Notes: a model not told the origin generated them from the letters alone. Numbered from the stretch's first letter, positions 1 to 12,911 are shown. The stretch is DNA of 64,000 nt from Flaccisagitta enflata (GCA_965153355.1 OZ231126.1:86428001-86492000); one strand, 5' to 3'. A program made the numbers and translations.

Positions 1-537
1 TTTCTTTAATTTGCCCATTTATATGATATTTGGCCATGAAATTTGAGAGGCTCAATTTTTCTTCGTCTTTCTGTCAAAAAAGGGAGCAGAAAAAAACTCT
101 TTCTCATCAAGTTCCTGAAATTTCACATGCGCACAGAAAAAGCACCAAATAATCCCTCCTGAACACTTCTCCTACCCTGTACCCCCCCCCACCCCATTCA
201 AAAAAAAGTGGGGGAAATAGAGTGGGGCTTAGTGCAGGGGAAAAAATGGAGTTAAAAAAAAAGTTCCCCCCGAAATTTAATGGTTTAAATTTTGGCAAAA
301 CCCCGAATAGAATTAAGAAGTTTTTTGCTTGTGAATTACCTTCAATGAAACTCATTAATTGTCGTCTCGTCTTCTTTCCTGTCGTCACACCGAAAAAAAA
401 AACGATACGAAATTTCTCTGTTTTTTGGCACCCAAATTTTCGGCATAAAATGGCGCCACTTTTAATTGCCACAATTACAACGAAATATATGGGATGAGTC
501 TGTTGCTGCGTTTGGTTGGGGGGGGGGTTGTATCGAG

Positions 538-542
<5 letters not shown>

Positions 543-622
<80 letters not shown>
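543..622. repeat. (GA)n microsatellite
   Basis: Pure GA dinucleotide run of about 80 bp. Its partner in copy 2 (39342-39437) is longer. Confidence 0.97.
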
Positions 623-627
<5 letters not shown>

Positions 628-809
628 GATTTACTGAAGAATCATCACCAGAGTCGCAGCTCTGGGCGCATTGTTCATTTCTCCGGAAGAACGCATGTCT
701 TTATAGGAAAAAAATGCGGGCTTGAAAACTGTCTTAAAAAACTTAGAACTTAGGACTTAGAACTGACTTAGAACTTAGAACTGACTTAGAAATCTGTCTT
801 AGATTTTTA

Positions 810-876
810 GACAATTAATGAGTTTCATTGAAGGTAATTCACAAGCAAAAAACTTCTTAATTCTATTCGGGGTTTT
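810..876 (-). repeat. 67-bp inverted duplicate of 297-363
   Basis: The 67 bases are the exact reverse complement of 297-363. The matching place in copy 2 (near 39620) lacks them. They match the copy 1 source, not copy 2, at a T/C difference, so the inversion arose from copy 1 sequence or is an assembly chimera. Confidence 0.9.
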
Positions 877-913
877 ATCCTGTTTGAGGGTTGTTGTTTT
901 CTTTGGCTTGATA

Positions 914-1369
<456 letters not shown>

Positions 1370-1521
1370 TGCGTTTTAGCTTCAAAGCCTCTTCTCATCA
1401 ACCGTCTCTCAATGCGTGACATTTTTTACCGCTTTCTTATTTGTTTTATCCTGTTTTTTTTTTCTCTTTTCATTGGCGTAGTATCGGGTGTTATGTAAAA
1501 AGTCACTAATTCAATGAAGAT

Positions 1522-1713
1522 AGTCGCATGCTACAGAGTAGAGTCTACACCCCGCATTGCGCGTCCGTCGGTCGGTTGGTCGGTCGGTCACATTTTGCTT
1601 GTTTTGTTTTAGCGGTCTTCGGCCTCACTGCTCCTGTCTAAATGCTCTTCTGACCTCAATTTCGGCCCCTGCCCACTCGCACGCGACAGGGGTAGCTGTG
1701 TATCCGGCCTTGT
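1522..1713 (+). mobile_element. GHE short hairpin element
   Basis: Starts AGTCGCATGC with a decayed palindrome, then CCCGCATTGCG, a GTCGGTTGGTCGGT tract, TGCTCCTGTC, CCCTGCCCACTCGCACGCGAC and GGTAGCTGTGTATCCGGCCTTGT. Partner in copy 2 is 40254-40446. Confidence 0.85.
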
Positions 1714-1828
1714 CTTTATTGTAAATACACAATCGACTATGTGCTTTAGTCAAACTCTGTCCTCAATTCCTTCCTTTTCATCTGAAGTAGTGTTACTTTC
1801 ATTAACTTCTTGACAATCTGCAGTTTTT

Positions 1829-2036
1829 AGTCGCGTGCTACGCGACTCTACACCCCGCTTTGTCGGTCCGTCCGTCGGTCCGTTGGTCCGTTGGTCCGTC
1901 CGTCTGTCACGCTTTACTTTTTTGTTTTTTTTTGTGGTCTTTGGCCTTACAGCTCCTGCCCAAATAATCAAGTGACCTCAAATATGGCCCCTGCCCACCC
2001 GCACACGACTGGGGTAGCCGTATATCCGGCCTTGTT
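1829..2036 (+). mobile_element. GHE element with known empty site
   Basis: Tip GTCGCGTGCTACGCGAC, GTCCGTCGGTCC tract, CCTGCCCACCCGCACACGAC, GGGGTAGCCGTATATCCGG and CCTTGTT end. Copy 2 (40561-40580) reads CTGCAGTTTTTAACTTCG with no element, so this copy inserted after the duplication or is polymorphic. Borders are ambiguous by 3 bp (TTA). Confidence 0.93.
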
Positions 2037-2219
2037 AACTTCGATCACTGTTTCCTAACTAGACAACCTTCTTGTCAATTAATCAATTATTCCACCAATC
2101 AATCAATGGTATGCTTCAGCCTACTCATTCGTCTATAGATGCGTTCCTTCCTCTCAATCTCCCTCTGATGCGGTCTGTCTGGATACCTGTCTATTTGCGT
2201 CACTGTCATTTGTCAGTCT

Positions 2220-2520
<301 letters not shown>

Positions 2521-2528
2521 TATGACTT

Positions 2529-2690
<162 letters not shown>

Positions 2691-2926
2691 TTTTCAAAGA
2701 TGTACAGAGAAGTCGGGCTATCATTATTACCTCACGCAATCCCCGAAATGAAGACAACGATGCAACTGATTTATCATGGTTCCGTTACTCCCTCACGTCA
2801 GGCCTCGTGCGCGCTCGGGGGGATGATGCTCCAATGATGACGCAAATAAATCAATGCGCGCACGCGGGAGGATTGCGTGCGACCCCGTGAATTGGGTGCT
2901 TACGTGTACATGCATCCGTGTGTCTT

Positions 2927-3238
<312 letters not shown>

Positions 3239-3420
3239 GGTTGGAATCTCCACACCAGAAACCTGGAAGAAGGTTAGAGCCTCTTTCTCAACTTATTCAT
3301 TCAATCATTCCTTTAGCTTCTTAATTCAAAATCCCGCAAGACTAAATTGGATGTTCCTGAGCCACCTGAACTATCAGTAATTCAGAAAGGAGAACGCTAC
3401 GTGTCAGATCTGGCTGCCGG

Positions 3421-3661
3421 ATGATGATGATGATGGTGGTGGTGGTGGTGGTGGTGGTGGTGGCGGTGACGGTAGGGTGGTGGTGGTGGTGGTGGTGGTG
3501 GTGGTGGTGGTGGTAGTGGTGGGGGTGGTGGTGGTGGTGGTGGTGGTGGTGGTGGTGTTGGTGGTGGTGGTGGTTTTGGTGGCGGTGGTGGTGGTTGTGG
3601 AGGTGGTGGTGGTGGTGGATGTGGTGGTGAAGGTGGTGGTGGTGGACTTGTGATGATGATG

Positions 3662-3693
<32 letters not shown>

Positions 3694-3700
3694 GATAAAA
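3421..3700. repeat. (GGT)n/(GAT)n trinucleotide array
   Basis: GAT units at both edges with GGT in the middle. The copy 2 array (41742-41962) is mostly GAT, so the interior has been replaced in one copy. Confidence 0.95.
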
Positions 3701-3739
3701 TCGACTGAAATAGTAAATAGTGATTACTAGGTATTACAA

Positions 3740-3977
3740 GGCAAGGCTGCCCCGGCCCCCAAGCACATAACAGCCCCCGCTTTGCCACATACTGCCCCTG
3801 CCCACCTCCGTTACTTTCCCTAGCTACCTCCATTATTGCCCCTGCCCACCTCAATTACTGCCCCTAGCCACCTCCATTACTTACCCAGCCCTCCTCCATT
3901 ACTGCCCCTGCCCACCTCCATTACTGCCCCTGCCCACCTGCAAGCGACTATTTATGGGCTATGAATGCGGCCTTGTT
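3740..3977 (+). mobile_element. GHE partial copy with multiplied CCCCTGCCCACC box
   Basis: About seven tandem degenerate copies of CATTACTGCCCCTGCCCACC, then AAGCGACTATTTATGGGC and ATGCGGCCTTGTTTT. The 5' palindromic tip is absent or unrecognisable. The same CAAGCGACT 3' subtype occurs at 6349-6592. 3978-4447 holds nothing I recognise. Confidence 0.65.
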
Positions 3978-4486
3978 TTCAAAAGCACAAGCCTGTTGAT
4001 AGCGTTGAAGCCCATCGATGGCATCGATGCCAACCCGCCTCTAACTTGTGCTTCAAACTCACACAATCATCAACAAGAAAAAAAAGATGAAAAAGCTGAA
4101 ATCAAGTCGTCTGACCTCTGAGAAACCATAGGCACCATCTCGACACCATAAACCTCATAGACACGCCATCCGACCATAAACTTAAGACTAGAAAAGAGTT
4201 TTTTTTTTTCTTGTCGAGGGTGGAAAAAAAAAGGACGATGCAACTTTATTCTCATCGTCTTTTTTTCTTAAAGTGGGGGGGGGGGTGAATCTTGTTTTTT
4301 TTTTCGACTGATGCTTACCACAGCTCTTTTGATGTATTCCTCTCCAATTCCTCCCCAATTTTTCATCGTGAATGGCCAAGTAAAAATATACAATAAACAA
4401 GTTTATTCACATAATCGCGGTTGACAGATCATTTTATTTTTTAGATACAGTGGGGTTCGTGGAAAAACAGCCTAAACTGGAGGAAG

Positions 4487-5010
4487 GTATTTATGTGTCT
4501 TAATTTCATTTAACAAACTTAATATTTGAAATATAAGTTGTTCAGTCGATGCTTTTGTCCCTGAGTTTTTTGGTTGCTACGGAAACCAAAATTATTTTTT
4601 CAAACATTTATAACCACTAAAATATCAATATTTTGAGAAATATTGTCAGGGAACATTGCTCAAAATTAAATTTGCTACAACTTTCCCACAGTATGTTCTG
4701 TAAGAATATTGCTTGTTTAGCCGTTGCTAGGGGGCATCACACCTAGCAACCGCTAAATGATGCTCCCTAGCAATGGCTAAACGAGCAATATTCTTACAGG
4801 ACATACTGTGGGAAAGTTGTAGCAAATTTAATTCTGAGCAATGTTCACTGATTATATTTATCAAAACATTGATATTCTAGTTATAATAAATGTTTGAAAA
4901 AGTAATTTTGGTTTCCATAGCAACCAAAAAACTCAGGGACAAAAGTATCAAGAGAACAACTTATATTTCAAATATCAAATTTGTCAAATGAAATTAAGAC
5001 ACTTAAATAC
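4487..5010. repeat. 524-bp near-perfect palindrome (foldback MITE)
   Basis: Arms of about 255 bp run inwards from GTGTCTTAATTTCATTT to a centre near 4745 (CATCACACCTAGCAACCG). It interrupts the left inverted repeat of the 4448-9246 element at GGTATTTA; the intact form of the site is seen at the other end (reverse of 9193-9215). Confidence 0.88.
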
Positions 5011-5322
5011 TAGCCTGTACCGAAATGACGATATGCAAAAAAGCAACTATTCTCCGACCATCTTGTATTGTACCAGTGTCTTGGGGGTCTGTTAGAGCTA
5101 TGGAAATGGTTGTTTAAGGAATTTTACATCTCCGCGTGGGGACCGGAAGTGACGTCATGAATCGGGCGAATTTTCGCTTTTTTCTTACATTTATAAGTCA
5201 AAGGCAGTTGCAATCATAATCTGCATTTATTGTTGGAAGGCACCAATTGACTTACTGACTCATACAATAGACAGGAAATATGTTGATACTTGACTGAAAA
5301 TGTAAGTGGCGGCGGTTAAGGA

Positions 5323-5586
<264 letters not shown>

Positions 5587-5636
5587 CCTCTTCAAAGCAC
5601 CCTCCCACCTCCTTTCTTTCAAAAAATAAAAAAAAA

Positions 5637-5822
5637 ACAGGCCGGAAACACGGCTACTGAAGTTGCGTACAGGTGGGCAGGGGCCACATTTGACGATTTA
5701 TGCAAGAGCAGTGAGGTCAAAGAAATAAAATCATAAAAAAAGTAAAAGTAAAAGTAAAAGTAACCGACTGACCGACCAACCGACCGGCCAAACGGGTTGT
5801 AGAGTCACATGCACGCGACTTA
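5637..5822 (-). mobile_element. GHE element
   Basis: Minus-strand copy: ACAGGCCGGAAACACGGCTAC at 5637, GTTGCGTACAGGTGGGCAGG, a short AAAGT array, ACCGACCAACCGACCGG, and AGTCACATGCACGCGACTTA at the tip. Confidence 0.85.
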
Positions 5823-6059
5823 AAAAAGAGATATCAACACTTACTTACTAGGGAGTGACCCTAAAGGCCATCCACCTTTGCTTACATAGATACTCCCCTA
5901 GGCCTCTGCGGCCGTCATCTGACCCTTCAGGCCTAAAGTCAGCTCGCTCAGGGTTGATACATGCCTGAAATTTACCCTCATCCCTGATCTTATGAAAGAT
6001 CTTGGACCCAACGTGAACACATATTCATAAATTTCCACCGTCCCACGAGGGTATGAGCG

Positions 6060-6300
6060 AAGTGAGTTTGTGAGCCCATGAGCGTGGCGAGTCTGTGAGC
6101 GCAGTGAGCGAACAAGCATAGTGAATATAGTAAAGTGGAGTGCTGCTGAGCGAGTGAGCGGAGTGAGCGGTGCGATCATGCATGGGAGTGAACATGACGA
6201 GCGACTGAGTGGCCCGTGAGCGCAGTGAGCGAACAAGCAAAGTGAATGTAGCAAAATGGAGTGCTGCGGAGCGAGTGAGCTGTGCGATCATGCAAGGGAC
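6060..6300. repeat. 121-bp tandem repeat rich in GTGAGCG
   Basis: Two units starting GCGCAGTGAGCGAACAAGCA at 6099 and 6220. A third degenerate relative lies at 11521-11585 (GAACAAGCAAGCGGAGTGAG). No function visible. Confidence 0.75.
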
Positions 6301-6348
6301 ATCCACACATCTATCACTCAATGCACAGGGATATGAATCTGTGTTTTT

Positions 6349-6592
6349 AGTTGCTTGCCAAGCGACTCTATAAGAGGGTGTGTCCCTTGGTATGTATGTT
6401 GGTTGGTTGGTTGGTAACGCGAAAATTCAGTCAACGCGAAATTGGCTGGAAAAGCGATTTATGACCATTACTGCCCCTGCCCTGCCAGAATATAGCCCCC
6501 GCCCACCCTCAAACTGCCCCTGCCCATTTGCATTACTGCCCCTGCCCACCCACAAGCGACTGCTTATTGGCCGTGTATACGGCCTTTTTATT
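6349..6592 (+). mobile_element. GHE element, AAGCGACT subtype
   Basis: Tip AGTTGCTTGCCAAGCGACTC, GGTTGGTTGGTTGG tract, three TGCCCCTGCCC boxes, CACAAGCGACTG and GGCCGTGTATACGGCC, a hairpin here with perfect GGCCGT/ACGGCC arms. Confidence 0.85.
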
Positions 6593-6724
6593 CAAACTTG
6601 AAATGAGACACCCGCATTGTTTCATCCAGGCAACATCAGGCATCATTCTTTCAAACAACATATTTAATATTGACGTACATTTTGTGGTGATTAAGCTGCA
6701 ATTTCATCTTTTTCCTACTTTTTT

Positions 6725-6851
6725 TCGTTGCACACTAGCGACTCTAGCTTTGTCCATTTGTCTGTTGGTGATGTTCAGGTTGAAAAGTGTGAAAACGCGG
6801 ATTCATACCCACCCATCCCCGACTGGTATTGGACATCTATCCAGCCTTGTT
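6725..6851 (+). mobile_element. GHE diverged short copy
   Basis: CGTTGCACACTAGCGACTCT at the start; CCCGACTGG and ATCCAGCCTTGTTT at the end, where CTGG and CCAG can pair. The tetranucleotide tract is nearly lost. Confidence 0.65.
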
Positions 6852-6916
6852 TGACTCCTATTTCTTTGACTCTTATTTCTTCTTCACCCTATTTCATTCC
6901 CCCCCCCTTTATTTTC

Positions 6917-7081
6917 AGTCGCGGACACACGACTCTACACCTTGCCGTGTCGGTCAGAAGGTCGGTAGGTTGATCAGTATGTCGATTGGTTCATTTGTCA
7001 CATTTTTGAATTTGGAGCGGTTTTCACGTTACTGCTCCTGCCTGACCGTCCGCAACTGGATTGCCATGTATCCGGCCTTGA
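6917..7081 (+). mobile_element. GHE element, GGAC subtype
   Basis: Tip AGTCGCGGACACACGACT; distal box TGACCGTCCGCAACTGG; end ATGTATCCGGCCTTG. Confidence 0.83.
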
Positions 7082-7105
7082 TTTTTTCCTCATTTGCTTC
7101 TTTTT

Positions 7106-7259
7106 AGTTGCGTGCTACATGACTTTACACCTCACTTTGTCCTTCAATCCTTCCATCGGTTCATCACACTATTTCATGATTCTTATTGACTTCACTGCCC
7201 AAATGGTCTTATGACCTCCACCCACATGTGACAGGGGTAGCCGTGTATCCAGCATTGTT
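7106..7259 (+). mobile_element. GHE diverged copy
   Basis: Tip AGTTGCGTGCTACATGACT, ACTGCCCAAATGG, CACATGTGACAGGGGTAGCC and GTGTATCCAGCATTGTT. It is the third of three copies in tandem, same orientation. Confidence 0.75.
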
Positions 7260-7289
7260 CTCCTTCTTCCTCCTCACCTTTCTTCTTTT

Positions 7290-7374
7290 TTTTTTCCTTC
7301 TTCTTCTTCTTCTTCTTCTTCTTCTTCTTCTTCTTCTTCTTCTTCTTCTTCTTCTTCTTCTTCTTCTTCTTCTT
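7290..7374. repeat. (CTT)n microsatellite
   Basis: Pure TTC trinucleotides after a T-rich lead. Confidence 0.96.
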
Positions 7375-7650
7375 TGTTGACTATGTCCTCATCTCCGACT
7401 TAACTCTTTTGGTTTGAATCATCTATCGTCGTCAAACTTCATAGATTTTCAACGATTTAAGAGGTTATCGAGATATTACACAGGGTGATATCTAGATAAT
7501 ATGCCCAATGCAACAAAACATACCAATGACGCTTTCATAAATGGTCAGTGAACAAGCTTACTGACAAAAAAACAACATGTAACCCGAGTTACAATATTAT
7601 CGATGGGCAAAGTCGTACATTAGCCCCCCTCACCCACACAGATACGTACT

Positions 7651-8023
7651 AGTCGCAAAAGCGTCAGTTGGTCAGCGGTACCCATTGCCCCTATGTGAGT
7701 GTATGACTATGTCTGACAGTTAGAGGAGCAGCGGCCCTGAATAGGCTGATGAATTATGCTCAGTTAAGGAGGTCGCGAGGCTTGTATTTGGGCATCAAGG
7801 TTGGGATTTGAGCCTCAAGGTTGGAATAAGGGCTTCTAGGCTAGGATTTGGGCCTTGAGGCCAGGATACTACCCTCGAGGCTAGGATTAGGGCTTTGGGG
7901 CTAGGATAAGGGCCTCGTGGTGGGATGTAGGGGTACGAGGAAGAAGAAAGAGAAAAAGAAATTACCCCTGAGTGAAAGCATAAGTCATCGGCCCCTTTGA
8001 CACTTAAGCCGCTAGTTTTTCCA
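7651..8023 (-). mobile_element. Foldback element with ~21-bp GGCC minisatellite core (copy F1)
   Basis: Begins AGTCGCAAAAGCGTCAG, then GGTCAGCGGTACC and GCAGCGGCCCTGAATAGGC. The core is about ten degenerate units of the type GGGCCTTGAGGCTAGGATT. It closes with GTGAAAGCATAAGTCATCGG. The same parts in the opposite sense make up 37924-38337 and 52129-52610. Confidence 0.75.
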
Positions 8024-8085
8024 CTCTTTGACTTGTGCTCATGAATGGACCTACAAACGGACAAACAGACAGGCAGATACTCTTA

Positions 8086-8487
8086 CAGACAGGACCCTAA
8101 TAAGAGTGGAGGAGGGACCCTAAGTGTTACATGCCCCCCCTACAGCTCACATGGTTCGATCAATTTCCACGATTGCAGCAGCGGTTGACAGCTTAAGTGG
8201 ATAGAAATGGCGCCACCGTGGCAATTTATAAAATTCCACCCTGAACCCCTTTAAACCACACCAAAAACCCCAAAAATTGAATACTTTTTTCTCCCAAATA
8301 TTGATATGAATTAGGCCCGTGGAGGGAATTAAAGGTGAAAATTGAAAAATCGCCATGGTGGCGCCAATTGTATCCACCTAAGGTGTCAACCGCCACTGCA
8401 AGTGAGGAAATTGAATGAACCATGTGAGCTGTAGGGGGGGCATGTAACAATTGGGTCCCTCCTCCGCTCTTATTAGGGTCCCGTCTG
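8086..8487. mobile_element. TA-flanked foldback MITE
   Basis: Flanked by TA on both sides. Inverted repeats of about 150 bp start CAGACAGGACCCTAATAAGAG (left) and CAGACGGGACCCTAATAAGAG (right, reversed), and include CTACAGCTCACATGGTTC and GGCGCCAC. No coding capacity. Nested in the 4448-9246 element. Confidence 0.88.
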
Positions 8488-9248
8488 TAGAGGATTGCGC
8501 GTCGACAGCAATGGATCATACTTGCTCTGCTTATGGAAGTTAAAATGAATAGGCCCTGACCTAGAGCTCCGTTGAACATGTATTTTGTGTAGTTTTATCC
8601 CCACCTTTATTCTGCCTCCTCCTCCTCCTCCCCCTCACCCCCCCCCCATACCAACATTCACTCCCTATTATGTGGGTATGTATGTTTGTACAAACATGAT
8701 GAACAAAAATGACCCTCCTTTGTTTTGTGTACATTCCGGAAGCGGAACTTTTGAGTTTCATCTGAAATGAGAGAGAGAGACATTTAGATTTATGAGCTGA
8801 GAGAGAGATATAACGACATACGAAACAAAGGGGCGCGCTAATGATAAAAGATAGCACAAATTGCTGCGCACTAAAGACTTAACCCAAAAAGAAAAAATGC
8901 CTGTTTTCATGCTTCTCATCTTGATTAATATGTCTAAAGCTCAAAATCGCAATACTTGTGCATATTCATGATCGGACGTCCCTCTTGATAGATTCAACAT
9001 TTTTAGTGAAATTACCGAAAATATCAGAAAAAGCGAGAATTAGCCCAATTGACAACATCACTCTCGGTTCCAACGCGGAGACCTAAAATTGCTCTGATGG
9101 TCCAATTTCTCGTTCTAACAGACTGCCAAGACACCAGTACGAGGCAAGCTGGTCGGAGAATACTTGATATATCAATATTTGTCATTTCGGTACAGGCTAT
9201 TAAATACCTTCCTCCAGTTTAGGCTGTTATTCCACGAACCCCACTGTA

Positions 9249-9617
9249 CATGTATATCGAATTACCGATACAATGATCCTGTGAAGCCTCACTGACTCAC
9301 TCATACATGGATGGCGTGAGAGAAATTCCCATTCTGAAATGAAAACTTTTGTATATATGTAGTTTTACTTCGCACAAAAAGTTATGTGCAGATGACACAC
9401 TCCAACAACAATGACTATGCTACTACAGAGACATACATAGAAAGAAAAAAAAAGAAGCCAAAACGAAGATTTAGGATTCGCTAACAATTACCAAAAGACC
9501 GTCCAAGGTATGGTTACGTAGCCTTGGTACATTTCGTATGGCATCCCTGGAGCAAACAAGGCCAAGTGTAGGCCAATAAGTGCGCCTCGCTTGATTAAGA
9601 ACTTGTGAATGAACTTT
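9249..9617. other. No recognisable feature
   Basis: AT-rich single-copy-looking DNA right of the TA border; I see no gene, repeat or element end. Confidence 0.5.
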
Positions 9618-9690
9618 TTGATGAATGAATGAATAAATGAATGAATTAGATAAATGAATGAATGAATGAATGAATGAATGAATGAATGAA
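9618..9690. repeat. (GAAT)n microsatellite
   Basis: Tandem TGAATGAATGAA with one AGATAA interruption. Confidence 0.94.
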
Positions 9691-9839
9691 AATGAATTTG
9701 GTATGGCATGAAAGGTGATAGGTATGAAGAAATACGTCAGAATGAGCCGTTTTGCGCATTTCAAACGTTTGCGTGACTGACCAACCGACCGACCGACGGA
9801 CATAGAAGTGCGAGGACGCACTTGAAAATGAATATTTTT

Positions 9840-9890
9840 AGTCACGGACACGCCTTTGTACAGCTTGCTATGTCGGTATCCGGCCTTGTT
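9840..9890 (+). mobile_element. GHE 51-bp internally deleted copy
   Basis: AGTCACGGACACGCCTTTG at the start joins almost directly to TGTCGGTATCCGGCCTTGTT. Only the two ends remain, which helps fix the element borders. 9891-10195 holds nothing I recognise. Confidence 0.75.
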
Positions 9891-10195
9891 TCCTTACTTT
9901 ACCACCAACGACCAACAAGCGCGGCCGAGTTGAGAAAAAGGTTATGAGTTCCGCCCGTATTTGGCGCTGGTTGATTAGAAATGGTCTTCCAACCTTCGGG
10001 AAGCAGTTTTTGTCGACCTTCTTCGTCGATTTTGCCCTGCTTTTATAAATAATCAGTTTTTGAGGTGGAGGGGGTGAAAGCAACATATGCCGAGGCGGTG
10101 GGGGGAGGAGGAATAACATGGGCATGAGGTGGAGGAAATCGAGGGCAGAGTTGAAGACAAAGCGATGGGGAAATTAAAAAAAGACAAACATAAAA

Positions 10196-10258
10196 GCAAG
10201 GCCAAATACATGGCCTGGCCACCCAAGTCGCGTGCGGGTGGGCAGGGGCAGTAATGAA
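10196..10258 (-). mobile_element. GHE 3'-end fragment
   Basis: GCAAGGCCAAATACATGGCC (hairpin GGCCaaatacatGGCC), then AGTCGCGTGCGGGTGGGCAG and GGGGCAGTAATGA. The tip half is missing; a (CT)n array begins 48 bp further on. Confidence 0.8.
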
Positions 10259-10301
10259 AAAATAGGCGAAAAAAAATTGGGGGAGGGAACAGGATTTTTC
10301 C

Positions 10302-10515
<214 letters not shown>

Positions 10516-10695
10516 CACTTACTGCCATCGCGGATGGTTTTTTGGCGTTTTTCAATTTCTGAGAGATTGGAGGCAAAGGGGAAAAATGTCAAAGTTTTTG
10601 AACTTGGTTTTCGAGGCTGCAATAAGCTTCCCGTCCTCAAAAAAAGAATCCGTGAGAAACTAATGAAAAACTTGTTGTTACCATGAACTAGAAAG

Positions 10696-10884
<189 letters not shown>

Positions 10885-11049
10885 GTGGCAGGGACAACGT
10901 GAAAACTTGTGAAAAAGAACAACATTAAAGAACCTGATTTACGACAAAAAAATGGCTACGAATCTAGAGACTAACTATGGAAAGGAAAAGAAACAATCAA
11001 CAGTATGGAGGACGTCGCGGTTGCCGCTGCTGCATGCTGCTGCCGCCGT

Positions 11050-11380
11050 TACTGCCACTGGTGCCGCCGCTACTGCGGCTGGTGACGCCGTCGATGTCGC
11101 CGCTACTACCGCTGGTGACGCTGCCGGTGTCGCCGCTACTGCCTCTGGTGACGCCGCTGGTGTCGCCGGTACTGCCTCTGGTGACGCCGCCGGTGTCGCC
11201 GCTGCTACCTCTGGTGACGCCGCCGGTGTCGCCGCTACTGCCTCTAGTGACGCCGCTGGTGTCGCCGGTACTGCCTCTGGTGACGCCGCTGGTGTCGCCG
11301 CTGCTACCTCTGGTGACGCCGCCGGTGTCGCCGCTACTGCCTCTGGTGACGCCGCTGGTGTCGCCGCTACTGCCGCCTTT
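11050..11380. repeat. 33-bp GC-rich minisatellite, open in several frames
   Basis: About ten units of the type GGTGACGCCGCTGGTGTCGC plus CGCTACTGCCTCT. Because 33 is a multiple of three and no stop occurs in the unit, frames stay open on both strands. The best + frame, 10952-11467, would start MATNLETNYGKEKK, run through GDAAGVAATAS repeats and end in a basic tail. Without a homologue or splice evidence I treat it as a minisatellite, not a gene. Confidence 0.85.
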
Positions 11381-11620
11381 GCTGCGAACGGAAGCAAACG
11401 ACGCCTCGAACAAACTTGGAATCTGCCGCAAATGTCGAGCGGATTCCACAAAATTCGGAAAAGTTAGGGTGAGTTTCTAGTGACAACAAGAATATCGATT
11501 GTCCCCATTAATCGCGATTACAGAGTGAACAAGCAAGCGGAGTGAGCGGTGCGAGTGAACCAACGTAGAGAGCGACCGAGTGGCCCTTTATATTAATCAT
11601 AAATGCGATTGTCATGTGTA

Positions 11621-12646
11621 ACAAAGCCAACACCTATAAGTCGCGTGCGAGACAAAGATAACTGAATTGACCTGACTCCTTATTGTATTACTTCATTGGC
11701 TTAATCCAGACTTAAACCAGACTTAAACCAGACTTAAACCAGATTTAAACCAGACTTAAACCAGACTTAAACCAGACTTAAACCAGACTTAAACCAGACT
11801 TAAACCAGACATAAACCAGACTTAAACCGGACCTAAACCAGACTTAAACTAGACTTATACCAGACTTAAACCAGACTTAGACCAGACTTCAACCAGACTT
11901 AAACCAGACATAAACCAGACTAAAACCAGACTAAAACCAGACTAAAACCAGACCTAAACCAGACTTAAACCAGACTTAAACCAGACTTAAACCAGACTTC
12001 GACCAGACTTAAACCAGACTTAAACCAGACTTAAACCAGACTTAAACCAGACTTAAACCAGACTTAAACCAGACTTAAACCAGACTTAAACCAGACTTAA
12101 ACCAGACTAAAGCAAGACTTGAATTAGACTAAAACCAGACTTTAACCAGACTAAAACCAGACTTAAACCAGACATAAACCAGACTTAAATCGGACCTAAA
12201 CCAGACTTAAACCAGACTTATACCAGACTTAAACCAGACTTAAACCAGACTTCAACCAGATCTTAACCAGACTTACGACGACGTAAAACGGCAAAAAAAG
12301 CCAAGCGTTATGGACTTGGAATGACTTATAGTGACTCAGAATCACTTACAGTGACTCAGAATGACTAAGGATGACTTAAAATGACCTAAAATAATTTAAA
12401 CTGACTTAAAATGACTTAAAATAATGTAAAATGAAAAAAACTCCAATCGCAAAAAAATGACTTAAAGTGATTTAAAATAACTTAGAATGACTTAGAATGA
12501 CTTAGAATGACTAAAAATGACTTAAGATGACTTCAGATGACCCAAATTGACTAAAAACAATGCAAAAAAGCAAAGTGTTACAGACCAACTGATCGGCCGA
12601 CGGACCGACCGACAGAGCGGGTCATAGAGTCGCGTGCACGCGACTA
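11621..12646 (-). mobile_element. GHE long copy with 11-bp minisatellite core
   Basis: Left end ACAAAGCCAACACC then AAGTCGCGTGCGAGAC; right end GAGTCGCGTGCACGCGACTA. Between them lie about 52 units of CCAGACTTAAA (11698-12275), a 10-bp GACTTAGAAT-like array (12300-12545) and an ACCGACCGACAGAG tract. The same architecture, in + orientation, is seen at 30685-32240 and 59319-60910. It is five times the length of the short copies. Confidence 0.85.
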
Positions 12647-12829
12647 AAAACTGGCGCTGTCTCAAGAAAGACGCCACAGATGAAATTCCACGAGAAGCTG
12701 CGGAAGCAGTGGCAGAAGGAGGAGTAAGAGAATACGATGAGCGACGAGATGTTGGCCGGAGAAACAAACGGCGACTCAATCATAAACACCCCTGCAAAAA
12801 TTTTGCAATAACACCAACAAGAAAAAGAA

Positions 12830-12911
12830 CGACGCACCGACCGACTGACCTATTGGTTGACCGACAGCGGGTTATAATGTTCGGCTGGACCTAGTCGCAC
12901 GGCACGCGACT
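12830..12911 (-). mobile_element. GHE tip fragment
   Basis: ACCGACCGACTGACC, GACAGCGGGTTATAATG and AGTCGCACGGCACGCGACTA. No CCTTGTT end is found on the other side. Confidence 0.65.

Noticed and set aside
222-497. Frames around 107-497 and their copies at 39032-39274
   Set aside because: Conserved only because the DNA is duplicated; no motif, and homopolymer-driven frame.
11698-12275. Regular 11-bp units as a possible CRISPR-like or regulatory array
   Set aside because: No spacers; it is a head-to-tail minisatellite in an animal genome, bounded by GHE ends.
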